DNA of 34,153 nucleotides, from assembly GCA_003221615.1 (NCBI GenBank), contig QHSQ01000121.1:1-34153 (forward strand), written 5' to 3'. Below, piece by piece: positions 1 through 7,850 of the stretch (positions are counted from its first letter, which is position 1; the number at the start of each line of letters is the position of its first letter). Both the position numbers and the translations under genes were made by a program. The notes below the pieces were generated by a model, which was not told where the DNA came from, did no database searches, and saw only the letters and a list, made by a program, of their open reading frames with translations. This stretch comes from Candidatus Rokuibacteriota bacterium (GTDB lineage Bacteria; Methylomirabilota; Methylomirabilia; Rokubacteriales; CSP1-6).

Positions 1-733
1 TCACGATGTAGCGGACGTCGAAGATGAACGTCTTGGTATTGCCGCCCTGCATCTGCGTTCCGTTGACCCAGAGCTTCAGCTCGAGCACGTGCGGGTCTGG
101 GATCTCGGCGCGATCGACGATGTACGGGCCGACCGGCGCGAAGGTCTCCGGGATTTTACCGGCCATCCACTGGCTGCCGATGAACTGGAAGTCGCGTGCA
201 CTCACGTCGTTGATGATCGTGTAGCCCCAGACGTAGTCGAGCGCACGGTCTCGGCTGACGAAGCGCGCGGTCTTTCCGATCACGACGCCGAGCTCGACTT
301 CCCAGTCGAGCTGATTCGAGCCGCGCGGCCTCAGGATCGGCTCGTTCGGATCGAGGATCGCGTTCGACCACTTCGCGAAGATCGGCGGCTCCTTCGGGAT
401 CGGCTGATTGGCCTCCTCGGCGTGGTCGCGGTAGTTGAGCCCGATGCAGATGAACTTGCCGGGATCCGTGATCGGCGCGTGCAGCCTCGCCGACGAGGCC
501 GGGACCGTGACCCATTCCTTGATGCCGGCGACCGCCTCTTCGGCCAGCGAGCCGCCTTCGAGGAACGCGCGCGTGCTATTCGGGACGATCGCCGCAGCGA
601 GCTCCGCAGCGCGACTCACGCCGCGCTGCGTCAGAGACGCTGCGAGACTCGCCGGGAGATCCGCGATGCGGTCGCCCTGGAGGACGCCGAGGCGCGGGGT
701 CTGGCCGCTGGTGGAGAAGCGCACGAGCTTCAT
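1..733 (-). CDS. Fumarylacetoacetate hydrolase family protein (3' end cut by window edge)
   Basis: The reading frame runs from an ATG at 733 to the left edge without a stop, giving 244 residues; family members are usually about 280-290, so roughly 40 are missing. The FAH fold is clear: a short N-terminal domain (about 1-75), then GLNYRDHAEEA at about 98-108, the metal-binding pair E145 and E147 in WEVELGVVIG, and D176 in GYTIINDVSARD. These acidic residues bind the Mg/Mn used for C-C bond hydrolysis or decarboxylation of acylpyruvate or ring-cleavage products. The ring-cleavage substrate cannot be read from sequence. GGAGG-like bases lie a few nucleotides upstream of the start. It is divergent from the gene at 901. 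Confidence 0.93.
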   Translation of the reverse strand, partial: MKLVRFSTSGQTPRLGVLQGDRIADLPASLAASLTQRGVSRAAELAAAIVPNSTRAFLEGGSLAEEAVAGIKEWVTVPASSARLHAPITDPGKFICIGLNYRDHAEEANQPIPKEPPIFAKWSNAILDPNEPILRPRGSNQLDWEVELGVVIGKTARFVSRDRALDYVWGYTIINDVSARDFQFIGSQWMAGKIPETFAPVGPYIVDRAEIPDPHVLELKLWVNGTQMQGGNTKTFIFDVRYIV

Positions 734-766
734 GAGTGACGGGCCTCCTGGGAGAGAATGTGCCGC

Positions 767-836
767 CGATCATAGCGTTTGTCGAGTTTACGCGCCGAGG
801 AGCCGGTTTGCTATGATCGAGGTCTGGGTAATTATT
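767..836. promoter_or_regulatory. Divergent promoter region with inverted TATGAT motifs
   Basis: The 10-base sequence gctatgatcg occurs at 810-819 on the plus strand and inverted at 767-776, with 33 bases between. Each copy holds TATGAT, a close match to a sigma70 -10 element, pointing outward toward the two divergent genes. For the plus strand an alternative is TTGCTA at 808-813 with ATTATT at 831-836 (17-base spacer). No strong -35 accompanies the TATGAT copies, so the precise promoter is uncertain. Confidence 0.4.
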
Positions 837-900
837 GTAGTGGCGGCCCCCTGGGGGCGGACAATGACTCCCTGAGGCCTGTTAGGGAGGAGGTCCCTTG

Positions 901-1329
901 ATGAAGACCGGAATCCGGATCCTCGCCGTCATAGTGGCGCTCGCGATGCTCGCCACCGGTCCGCTCGCCCCGCTTGCAGCAGCCCAGCAACCCGCTGCGC
1001 CGCCCATGCCGCCGATGCCGCCCACGCAGCAACCCGTGGCGCCGCCGCAAGACATCCCGGAGCAGGAGTCGCACCCGGGGGAGTCCGCCGCGTACAACGT
1101 CGGCGCCGGCATCGCCAACGTCTTCTACATTCCGGGCAAGGGGCTTCTGTGCGGCCTCGGTGGCGCGGTGGGCATCTTCATCATGATCGTGAGCGTCGGC
1201 TCCGCGCCCAAGCCCGCCGCGTACTTCGCGCGCGAGGGCTGCGGTGGCAAGTGGATCCTGACCGGCGACGACCTCCGGCCCGACGCGGACGTCAGGGCGT
1301 TCGACTGGGAACGGGACTCCAAGTACTAA
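901..1329 (+). CDS. Hypothetical secreted Pro-rich protein with one hydrophobic segment
   Basis: 142 residues from ATG 901, preceded by a very strong ribosome site (GGGAGGAGG around 885-893). Residues 1-28 form a typical signal peptide ending LAPLAAAQQ. Residues 30-55 are Pro/Gln/Met-rich (PPMPPMPPTQQPVAPPQ). A Gly/Ile-rich hydrophobic segment spans about 75-100, and the tail is charged and contains EGCGGKWILTGDD. I do not recognise a named family. The next frame, a CusF-like domain, opens at or before the stop of this gene, so they are probably co-transcribed. It is possibly an envelope protein linked to metal handling, but that rests only on neighbours. Confidence 0.75.
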   Translation: MKTGIRILAVIVALAMLATGPLAPLAAAQQPAAPPMPPMPPTQQPVAPPQDIPEQESHPGESAAYNVGAGIANVFYIPGKGLLCGLGGAVGIFIMIVSVGSAPKPAAYFAREGCGGKWILTGDDLRPDADVRAFDWERDSKY

Positions 1330-1432
1330 GCCCGTCTCGCATCGTCCGCTAGTCGTCCTCCTGTTCGTCGCGCTGCTCGCGGCCTTCGCCGCAGGCATCT
1401 GGGGGACGGTCATCCGTCCCGCGGCGTACGAA

Positions 1433-1651
1433 GTGCGCGGGACGATCGTGGCGCGCCCGGCTTCCGACATGATTCTCGTTCGCCACGAGCCCGTCTCGGC
1501 GCTCGGTATGAGCGCCATGGAGCTGATGGCGGTGTCCGCGAGCCCGGCGCTCCTCGATCCGATCGGCCCGAAACCGGGAGACCGGGTGAGGCTCGCCGTA
1601 CGGCAGCAGAACGATCAGCTCGTCCTGATCCGCATCGAGAAACTCCCCTGA
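1433..1651 (+). CDS. CusF-like copper-binding domain protein, probably membrane-anchored, start unclear
   Basis: From GTG 1433 the 72-residue product matches the periplasmic copper-binding CusF fold. H18 sits in the VRHEP strand and M26 and M29 in ALGMSAME, the usual His/Met/Met copper(I) ligand arrangement, followed by the conserved KPGDRVRLAV strand. The same frame is open upstream to 1187, and 1349-1417 would encode a transmembrane helix (LVVLLFVALLAAFAAGIWG). There is no ATG, GTG or TTG between 1187 and 1433 in this frame, so either a rare start (for example CTG 1361), a frameshift from the upstream gene, or a sequence error is involved. The stop lies one base from the stop of the convergent cytochrome c gene. 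Role inferred: periplasmic copper binding, perhaps for oxidase assembly. Confidence 0.6.
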   Translation: MRGTIVARPASDMILVRHEPVSALGMSAMELMAVSASPALLDPIGPKPGDRVRLAVRQQNDQLVLIRIEKLP

Positions 1652-1652
1652 G

Positions 1653-2033
1653 TCAGCGCCCGCGCGAAAGGCTCCGCACGTAGCGCACGACCTCCCCGAT
1701 CTCGTCATCGCTGATGGTCGAGCCGAACGCCGGCATTCCCGGCCTCCCGATCGGCGCCCCGCCGTGCTTGATCAGGTCGAGGAGATAGTTGTCAGAGCGC
1801 CGATCCATCACCGCGGCGTCGGCGAGGTTGCCGGGGCGGACCAGGAAGAGCGCCGCGCGCCAGGAGCCGCGACCGTCCGGGCCATGGCAGGTCGCGCACA
1901 GCCCCAGGTAGAGTCGCTGCCCCTTCGTCGCGCCGGCCGGCGGCCTCGGGGTGTCCAGGAGCCATGCGAGCCCGCCCGTGAAGGCGCCGATCACCACGAG
2001 GACCACCAAAAGGGCCACGAACGGTCGACGCAT
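1653..2033 (-). CDS. Membrane-anchored monohaem cytochrome c
   Basis: 126 residues. Residues 5-26 form an uncleaved-looking N-terminal membrane anchor. The single haem c site is CATCH with C46, C49 and H50, and the likely sixth ligand is M100 in GRPGMPAFG. The C-terminal ISDDEIGEVVRYVRSL helix is typical of class I cytochrome c (cytochrome_C-like, cbb3 family). It would sit on the periplasmic side and carry electrons. Its 3' end abuts the copper-binding gene with a one-base gap, and no oxidase subunits are visible in the window. Confidence 0.9.
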   Translation of the reverse strand: MRRPFVALLVVLVVIGAFTGGLAWLLDTPRPPAGATKGQRLYLGLCATCHGPDGRGSWRAALFLVRPGNLADAAVMDRRSDNYLLDLIKHGGAPIGRPGMPAFGSTISDDEIGEVVRYVRSLSRGR

Positions 2034-2067
2034 GGCGGCGAGGATAGCACCGTGCCCGGAGACCCCC

Positions 2068-2095
2068 TTGACAACTGGCCGCGAGGCAGCATAAA
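2068..2095 (+). promoter_or_regulatory. Sigma70-like promoter of ABC operon 1
   Basis: A perfect TTGACA at 2068-2073 is followed by a 16-base spacer and CATAAA at 2090-2095 (four of six matches to TATAAT). It points at the solute-binding protein gene starting at 2183. An 8-base inverted repeat, caactggc at 2072-2079 and gccagttg at 2119-2126, brackets the -10 and could be an operator. Confidence 0.6.
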
Positions 2096-2135
2096 GAATC
2101 TAATCCTTTACGAGGGTTGCCAGTTGCCAACCCCT

Positions 2136-2165
2136 ATAGGCGCTAGAATCATAGGCGCTAGAATC
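2136..2165 (+). repeat. Two perfect 15-bp tandem repeats in the operon 1 leader
   Basis: ataggcgctagaatc occurs at 2136-2150 and again immediately at 2151-2165, just before the AGGAGG ribosome site (2171-2176) of the gene at 2183. Each copy holds TAGAAT, a near-consensus -10. The copies could be regulator half-sites, duplicated -10 elements or a simple slippage product. Confidence 0.85.
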
Positions 2166-2182
2166 GCCCGAGGAGGCTCACG

Positions 2183-3520
2183 ATGACGGACCCGCAACCA
2201 GCTAAGCCCTCGCCTTCAACCCTCAACCGCAGGAAATTCCTCGCGACGGCCGGCGCTGGTGTCGCGGGCAGCTCGTTGCTGACGATGCTCGACGCTCGCC
2301 AGGCTCCCGCGCAGATCAAGGGAACGACCCTGCGCATACTGCAGTGGAGCCATTTCATTCCCGCGTACGACACGTGGTTCGACAGCAAGCTCACGAAGGA
2401 GTGGGGCGACCAGAACGGCGTGAAGGTTCGGGTCGACCACATCCCGCACCTCGAGCTGCCGGCGCGCATGGCCGCCGAGTACGCCGCCGGCGCGGGTCAC
2501 GACATCATCATGAACGGCTCGTCGATCCTGACGCGCCTCTACTACAAGAGCCTGGCCGACCTGACCGACATCTACGACGTGGCCGGCAAGAAGCACGGCG
2601 GCTGGATTCCGACCGCGAAGGCACTCGTCGAGGCCGAGGGACGCTACTACGGCATTCCACTCTTCTACATCCTGCTGCCGATGACTTATCGCAAGGATCT
2701 GTTCGACGCCAACGGCCTCAAGGCGCCGGACACCTGGGAGCTGGCGCGCGTCGCGGCGCGCACCCTGAAGCCGAAAGGGCATCCGACCGGGATCCAGTTC
2801 TCGCAGTGCGCCGACGCCAACCTGAACTGGCGCTCGATCCTGTTCAGCTTCGGCGGCGCCGAGCTCGATCCGTCCGGCGAGAACATCCTGATCGACTCCA
2901 AGGAGACGCGCGAAGCGCTCCGGTTCGCCAAGGCGCTCTTCGACGAGGGCATGACGGCCGAGGTGTTCTCGTGGGACGACGCCTCCGACAACCGCTATCT
3001 CGCCTCCGGCATCGCGTGCTGGGTCCACGACGCGATCTCGGCGTACCGCACCACCGAGGACACGAACCCCGACGTGTTCAAGAACACCTTCATCGGCATG
3101 GAGCCGGCGGGGCCGAACGGCAAGCGCGTCAACACGTGCGCGGCGAACGTATGGATGGTGTGGAAGTTCTCCAAGAACCAGCAGGCGGCCAAGGAGTTCT
3201 TGACCCACATGGTCGACACGTTCAGCGAGGGCATGACCGCCAGCCGCGGCTACAACATGCCGTACCTGAACGGCCTCGCCAAGAAGCCGATGCCGGTGAT
3301 CGGGAGCGACCCGAAGCTTCAGATCCTACAAGACTTCCCGCCGATCGTGGCGTTCTATGGCTATCCCGGTCCCTTCATCACTCCGATTCAGGAAGTCGTC
3401 AACCTCTTCGTCCTGCCCGACATGTTCACGCGGGTCGCGCGGGGCCAGAGCGTCGAGGACGTCATGAAGTGGGGCATGGGGGAGTACCGCCGGATCTTCG
3501 CGAAGCACAAGAGGGCATGA
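2183..3520 (+). CDS. ABC transporter solute-binding protein, family 1 (carbohydrate type)
   Basis: 445 residues from ATG 2183 with AGGAGG six bases upstream. The N-terminus has a twin-arginine-like signal (NRRKFLAT at 16-23, hydrophobic core 24-35, cleavage probably after APAQ about 44), as is common for binding proteins of this type. The mature part is a bilobed family 1 binding protein (MalE/UgpB-like): TLRILQWSHF at the start of lobe 1, YYGIPLFY, TYRKDLFDANGLKAPDTW in the hinge region, then a C-terminal helical part. The first of three genes in an importer operon, it overlaps the next gene by ATGA. The ligand is unknown; sugars or polyols are the usual cargo of the family. Confidence 0.93.
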   Translation: MTDPQPAKPSPSTLNRRKFLATAGAGVAGSSLLTMLDARQAPAQIKGTTLRILQWSHFIPAYDTWFDSKLTKEWGDQNGVKVRVDHIPHLELPARMAAEYAAGAGHDIIMNGSSILTRLYYKSLADLTDIYDVAGKKHGGWIPTAKALVEAEGRYYGIPLFYILLPMTYRKDLFDANGLKAPDTWELARVAARTLKPKGHPTGIQFSQCADANLNWRSILFSFGGAELDPSGENILIDSKETREALRFAKALFDEGMTAEVFSWDDASDNRYLASGIACWVHDAISAYRTTEDTNPDVFKNTFIGMEPAGPNGKRVNTCAANVWMVWKFSKNQQAAKEFLTHMVDTFSEGMTASRGYNMPYLNGLAKKPMPVIGSDPKLQILQDFPPIVAFYGYPGPFITPIQEVVNLFVLPDMFTRVARGQSVEDVMKWGMGEYRRIFAKHKRA

Positions 3521-4506
3521 CGCCCGTTTCGCTGCAAGGTGGCGGCCCGGAGCCGACGGCCCGGGCCGCCGTCGTTTCTGTCGCCACCCCCGCGCGCTCG
3601 CGGTTCATGTTCCAGAGCCAGACCTCGCGTCGGCTCGCGTTCGGGTACCTCCTCCTGGCGCCTGCGGCGCTCTACGTGCTGCTCCTGGTCGGCGCGCCGT
3701 TCCTGTTCTCGCTCTACCTCGCGGTCAGCGACGCCAACGTGGGCGATCCGGTCGCCACCTTCATCGGCCTCGAGAACTTCCGCTCGGCGCTCGAGATGGA
3801 CGTGTTCTGGACGGCCCTGCGAAATAGTGTGGTGTTTCTGGTCGTGGCGGCGGTCTTCAAGAGCATCCTCGGTACCTCGCTGGCGTTTCTACTCTTGCAG
3901 GAATTCCCCGGCAAGAAGCTGATCCGCGGCCTCGTCGTCATCCCGTTCACGTTGCCGATCGCGATCAGCGTGCTGGCGTGGAAGTGGATGTACGACTCCC
4001 AGTTCAGCGTCATCAACTGGGTGCTGAGCCGGGTGGGGCTCATCGGCCAGTACGGCACTGACTCCTGGCCCATCTGGCTCGGCGATCCCAGGCTGGCGCT
4101 GCTGGCCTGTATCGCCGTGAACGTGTGGCGCACCTTCCCGTTCTCGGCGATCGTGCTGTTGGCCGGCTTCACCTCGGTCCCGCTCGAGGTGCTCGACGCC
4201 GCGAAGGTCGACGGCTGCTCGTTCTTCCAGCGCTTCCGCCACGTGGTCGCGCCGATGATCTTCCCGATCCTGATGATCGGGTTCCTGTTCGACACGGTCT
4301 TCACCTTGTCGGACCTCTCGGTCGTCTATCTCTTGACGCAGGGCGGGCCCGCCAACGCCTCGAAGATCCTGCCCGTGCTCGCGTACCAGATCGGGATCCA
4401 GGCGGGTAACCTCGGCCGCGGCGCGGCGATCGCCCTGTTCCTGGTCCCGCTGCTCGCGCCCGCGATGTTTCTGTTCCTGAGAAATCTCAAGCGTCGGGAG
4501 TACTAG
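3517..4506 (+). CDS. ABC transporter permease, MalF/UgpA type
   Basis: 329 residues if translation starts at the ATG overlapping the previous stop (ATGA at 3517-3520); an internal ATG at 3607 would remove 30 poorly conserved residues. Six membrane helices can be seen, beginning FGYLLLAPAALYVLLLVGAPF. The cytoplasmic EAA loop that contacts the ATPase reads EVLDAAKVDGCSFFQRFRHVVAP. The C-terminus FLRNLKRREY is typical of MalF-like inner-membrane subunits. It pairs with the following permease (2-bp gap). It resembles the operon 2 permease at 10827-11795 along its whole length. Confidence 0.95.
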   Translation: MTPVSLQGGGPEPTARAAVVSVATPARSRFMFQSQTSRRLAFGYLLLAPAALYVLLLVGAPFLFSLYLAVSDANVGDPVATFIGLENFRSALEMDVFWTALRNSVVFLVVAAVFKSILGTSLAFLLLQEFPGKKLIRGLVVIPFTLPIAISVLAWKWMYDSQFSVINWVLSRVGLIGQYGTDSWPIWLGDPRLALLACIAVNVWRTFPFSAIVLLAGFTSVPLEVLDAAKVDGCSFFQRFRHVVAPMIFPILMIGFLFDTVFTLSDLSVVYLLTQGGPANASKILPVLAYQIGIQAGNLGRGAAIALFLVPLLAPAMFLFLRNLKRREY

Positions 4507-4508
4507 CC

Positions 4509-5366
4509 GTGGCCACCGCCCAGACCCTACGGCAGAAGGAACGTCGCCGCCACCTCTTGATCTACGCGGGACTCACGCCGTTCGTGATCATGGCGGTGTT
4601 CCCGATCTACTGGATGATCATCACGGCGTTCAAGCAGGATCCGGACCTCTACCGGATGGACAACATCCCGTTCTGGTTCAATCTGGCGCCGACCCTCAAG
4701 CACTTCAAGATCCTCTTCTATCAGACGAACTACGGCGCGTGGATCGTCAACACCATGACGATCGCCGCGTGGGTCGCCCTCATCACGCTCGTGACGGCCG
4801 TGCCGGCGGGCTACGCGCTGGCGCGTCTGCGGCTGCCGGCCGCCGAGAACATCGGCATTTCCGTGTTCATGACATACCTGGTCCCGCCGATCATTCTCTT
4901 CCTGCCGCTCTCGCGAGTCGTCGCGATGCTCGGACTTCAGGACGTGTGGTGGGCGCTGGTCGTCGTCTACCCGACGTTCACGATCCCGTTCGGGACGTGG
5001 CTCCTGATGGGCTTCTTCAAAACCGTGCCCATGGAGATGGAAGAAGCGGCGCGTGTGGACGGGTGCGGATACCTCGGCGCCTTCGTGCGCGTCGTGCTCC
5101 CGGTGAGCGTGCCCGGCGTCCTCACTGCGGTGATCTTCGCCTTCACGCTCTCGATGCAGGACTTTCTCTACGGCCTCGCCTTCGTGGCGCCGGGCGATCA
5201 GAAGCCGGTGCCGGTGGGTGTGCCGACCGAGCTGATCCGGGGCGACGTCTACTACTGGGGCTCGTTGATGGGCGCCGCGCTCCTGGTGGGCCTGCCGGTG
5301 GCCATCCTCTACAACTTCTTCCTCGACCGCTTTATCCAGGGCATCACCGGCGGTGTGGGGAAATAG
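4509..5366 (+). CDS. ABC transporter permease, MalG/UgpE type
   Basis: 285 residues from GTG 4509, two bases after the previous stop. Six membrane segments are seen. The EAA loop is EMEEAARVDGCGYLGAFVRVVLP, and the C-terminal VPVGVPTELIRGDVYYWGSLMGAAL block is characteristic of MalG-like subunits. It is closely similar to the operon 2 permease at 9847-10698, which has nearly the same final 60 residues. No ATPase gene follows; the operon ends at a strong hairpin. The transporter would need a shared ATPase, for which 8744-9835 is a candidate. Confidence 0.95.
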   Translation: MATAQTLRQKERRRHLLIYAGLTPFVIMAVFPIYWMIITAFKQDPDLYRMDNIPFWFNLAPTLKHFKILFYQTNYGAWIVNTMTIAAWVALITLVTAVPAGYALARLRLPAAENIGISVFMTYLVPPIILFLPLSRVVAMLGLQDVWWALVVVYPTFTIPFGTWLLMGFFKTVPMEMEEAARVDGCGYLGAFVRVVLPVSVPGVLTAVIFAFTLSMQDFLYGLAFVAPGDQKPVPVGVPTELIRGDVYYWGSLMGAALLVGLPVAILYNFFLDRFIQGITGGVGK

Positions 5367-5368
5367 AA

Positions 5369-5406
5369 CGGGCCGGCGAGAGCGGGGCTCCGCTCCCGTC
5401 GGCCCG
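5369..5406. terminator. Composite stem-loop at the end of ABC operon 1
   Basis: Outer stem cgggccg (5369-5375) pairs with cggcccg (5400-5406), and an inner stem gagcgg (5380-5385) pairs with ccgctc (5390-5395) around a ggct loop. It lies 3 bases after the permease stop and 13 bases from the stop of the convergent cupin gene, so it probably ends both transcripts. There is no clear U-run. Confidence 0.6.
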
Positions 5407-5419
5407 GGCGTGGCGTGAC

Positions 5420-5872
5420 TTACTCGCCGTCCGGCTTCACGACCGGATCGGGTCGGCCTGGATAGCCGAGATACAGCAGGATGTACTTCACCGGCTTGTC
5501 GGTCTTGTTGGAGTGGTTGTGCCACCAGCCGCCGTTGTCCATGAAGGCCTGTCCGGCGGAATGATATTGCGCGCCGGCGATTCCCACCGGACCCGACTCG
5601 TAGAACGTGGTCAGGATGCCGTCGACGATGTACACGAACGTCGGCACCCTGAACTGCTGGCGCCCGGTCTGCCCGCCCGGCTCGAGGGTGACCGTCGCGC
5701 CGGTCACGAACAGCGGCGCGTTGACAGTCGCGCTGAAGCCGCCGAGCGAGGTGAACATGTTCCGGACGGCGACGCCTTTCGGCTCCGGGGGTTTCTCCTG
5801 GGCGCGAGCCGGCGCACCGGTCAGAGCAATGAGAAGGGCCGCTCCAACGGCAACTCCCAGTTTCATCGTCAT
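5420..5872 (-). CDS. Secreted cupin-domain protein
   Basis: 150 residues from ATG 5872 (a GGGAG site lies about ten bases upstream); ATG 5866 or GTG 5881 are alternatives. MKLGVAVGAALLIALTGAPARA is a signal peptide. The rest is one cupin-2 beta barrel: FVTGATVTLEPGGQTGRQQ (motif 1), FVYIVDGILTTFY, then GQAFMDNGGWWHNHSNK (motif 2) with the two metal-binding His candidates and KYILLYLGYPG as last strand. The His residues expected in motif 1 are absent, so metal binding may be incomplete. It is divergent from the beta-propeller gene. Function unknown. Confidence 0.82.
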   Translation of the reverse strand: MTMKLGVAVGAALLIALTGAPARAQEKPPEPKGVAVRNMFTSLGGFSATVNAPLFVTGATVTLEPGGQTGRQQFRVPTFVYIVDGILTTFYESGPVGIAGAQYHSAGQAFMDNGGWWHNHSNKTDKPVKYILLYLGYPGRPDPVVKPDGE

Positions 5873-5896
5873 TGGCCACACTCCCGGCGAGAAGGT

Positions 5897-6973
5897 GTGA
5901 ACACGGCGGTTCGTGGATTGTCGGCGAAAGCTAGCATCGGGCGTTGCAACCTGTCAAGGCTCAGTTGCCTCATCGGCCTCCTCGGGCTCCTGTGCCTTCT
6001 GCGGGTGGGCATCGGCGACGCCCAGCCGTCCCGTGTCGCGCAGATCGAGGTGGTGGCGACCGCCGTCCCCAGACCCGCGCAGCTAGCCCTGACGACCTCG
6101 GGCCGCCTGGTGGTCCTGAGCCACGGCTGGCGTGGCGACTCCGCGGCGGAAATCTACTGGCTCGATCCGACCGGCGCGCAGCCGATCGACGCGTCCCTGG
6201 CGCCGCGGCTCGTCATTCCCTTCGCGGAAGGGCCGCGCAAGACCGCGCTCGGAAGCCTGGCGGTCGATTCGAAATCCGGCGATCTGTTCCTCGGCGAAGA
6301 GAACGGTAACCGGATTTACCGACTCGCCGCCGCGCGGCGTCTGAGCCCGCTCGCGGTCGGCCTCAACCACCTGCTCGGCGGGTCGAGCCTCACGCTCGAC
6401 CGTGAGGGCCGGCTCGTCGTGCTCGACTACGCGAGCTTCGAGAGCCAGCTGCGTTCGGAGTCCCCGGTGCCCCCGGCGCTGGAGGCGCTCGCGGTCGAGG
6501 ACTACACGGGGCCGCTGGTCTACCGCATCAATCCCGAAGAGGACGTGCCGCTGCCGCGCCGTCTCGAGCTCGTCGCGCCGATCTTCCCGAGGCCTCCCGT
6601 GCGCCGGACCGCCGGCGAGCCGCTCCACAAGTTCATCGCGGTGGCCCCGCTCGGCCGGGACTCGCTGGCGCTCCTCAACTCGGTGGGCGAGGTGCTGGTC
6701 CTGTCTCCGGAGGGGCAGCTGCGGCGCCTGGCGCGCCTGCCGTCGGGCCACTTCCATCGGACCAACATAGCGGTGGGACCGGACGGCAGCCTGTTCGTCT
6801 CGGCCGGGTTCCACATTCGCGAGCTCTATCGGGTGTCGCCGGCCGGCGTCGTCACCTCCGTCGCCCATGAGCTCGGTGATCCGCAGGGTATCGTCGTGGA
6901 CCGCTCGGGCGCCCTCTACGTCGCGGAGACCGCGTTGCACCGGATCATCCGCATCCGACCGACCGATCCGTGA
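5897..6973 (+). CDS. Secreted NHL/SMP-30-like beta-propeller protein
   Basis: 358 residues if GTG 5897 is the start; TTG 5918 is the alternative and neither has a well-spaced ribosome site. A hydrophobic stretch (SCLIGLLGLLCLLRVGIGDA) acts as signal peptide. The mature protein shows repeated propeller blades: GSLAVDSKSGDLFLGEENGNRIYRL, SSLTLDREGRLVVLDY, NIAVGPDGSLFVSAG and PQGIVVDRSGALYVAETALHRIIRI. Such periplasmic proteins include lactonase-like enzymes and binding scaffolds; no catalytic set is recognisable. Its TGA stop and the TGA stop of the convergent permease together form a perfect 10-base palindrome at 6971-6980. Confidence 0.75.
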   Translation: MNTAVRGLSAKASIGRCNLSRLSCLIGLLGLLCLLRVGIGDAQPSRVAQIEVVATAVPRPAQLALTTSGRLVVLSHGWRGDSAAEIYWLDPTGAQPIDASLAPRLVIPFAEGPRKTALGSLAVDSKSGDLFLGEENGNRIYRLAAARRLSPLAVGLNHLLGGSSLTLDREGRLVVLDYASFESQLRSESPVPPALEALAVEDYTGPLVYRINPEEDVPLPRRLELVAPIFPRPPVRRTAGEPLHKFIAVAPLGRDSLALLNSVGEVLVLSPEGQLRRLARLPSGHFHRTNIAVGPDGSLFVSAGFHIRELYRVSPAGVVTSVAHELGDPQGIVVDRSGALYVAETALHRIIRIRPTDP

Positions 6974-6977
6974 GGCC

Positions 6978-7850
6978 TCAGGAGCCCTCGACCATCGCGG
7001 CCGTCAGGCCGCGCACGTAGCCGCGCGCGAACACCGCGCAGATCAGCACGACCGGGATCGCCATGAGGTTGATCCCGGCAACCGCCAGGAGCTCGTCGAG
7101 CGCCACCTCCATCGTCGCGAGCCCGGCCGGGATCGTCTTGTTCTGAGCGTCGAGCAGGAAGACCGACGCGAGCGTGAAGTCGCTCGCGATCGTCCCGAGC
7201 GCGAAGATCCCGGCGGCAACGACCACGGGCCTGCTCATCGGCAGCAGGATCCGGACGAACGCGGTGAAGCGGCTCGCGCCCTCGACGAGGGCCGACTCCT
7301 CCACCGCGCGCGGCAGGTTCTGGAAGTACGCCGAGAAGATCCACACGCAGAACGGCACCGCGAGGGTCGGGTAGACGACGAGCAGGGCCAGGAGGTTGTT
7401 TTCCAGGTTCAGGTTCACGATCACCTGATAAAGGGGCACGAACAGGATCGTGTGCGGGACCACGTAGCTCGCGAAGATGAGCCGGCGCCACCAGCGGAAA
7501 CCCGGCGGCCGCAGCCGCCCGAGCGCGTAGCCCGCGAGGAGGCTCACCACCAGGGTCAGGGCGACCGAGCCCGCAAAGACGATGATCGTGTTCTCGAGCC
7601 AGTCGAGCACGGGATAGGAGCGGCGTAGCGCACGGCCCACGTAGCCGTGGCTCTCGCCGCTCTGCTGGAACAGCTCCTCGAAGTTCTCGAAGGTCGGGTT
7701 CACGACGATGAGCGGGTTGCCGAAGACGTCCTCCTGGGCGGTCTTGAGCGACTGCACGAGCATGAAGTAGATGGGAAACACGCAGTAGATGGTGGCCACC
7801 ACGAGCAGGCTCCCGTGACCGAGCTTGCGCCACCAGGGTCGGGGGCTCAT
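6978..7850 (-). CDS. ABC transporter permease D, MalG type (operon 2, last gene)
   Basis: 290 residues. ATG at 7850 overlaps the stop of the preceding permease by four bases (ATGA), so the two are translationally coupled. Membrane segments start with LLVVATIYCVFPIYFMLVQSL. The coupling loop reads AVEESALVEGASRFTAFVRILLP, a standard EAA motif. It has a longer first periplasmic loop than permease B (residues about 45-80, ESHGYVGRALRRSYPVLDWL). It forms a pair with permease C, separate from pair A/B in the same operon. Confidence 0.94.
   Translation of the reverse strand: MSPRPWWRKLGHGSLLVVATIYCVFPIYFMLVQSLKTAQEDVFGNPLIVVNPTFENFEELFQQSGESHGYVGRALRRSYPVLDWLENTIIVFAGSVALTLVVSLLAGYALGRLRPPGFRWWRRLIFASYVVPHTILFVPLYQVIVNLNLENNLLALLVVYPTLAVPFCVWIFSAYFQNLPRAVEESALVEGASRFTAFVRILLPMSRPVVVAAGIFALGTIASDFTLASVFLLDAQNKTIPAGLATMEVALDELLAVAGINLMAIPVVLICAVFARGYVRGLTAAMVEGS

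Noticed and set aside
89..739. Plus-strand 216-residue ORF antisense to the FAH-family gene
   Set aside because: Arg/Asp/Glu-rich low-complexity shadow; the minus frame has clear FAH motifs throughout.
2344..3516. Long in-frame 5' extension of the operon 1 MalF-like permease
   Set aside because: It overlaps the solute-binding protein gene in another frame and has no membrane or family features; the ATGA overlap at 3517 is the proper start.
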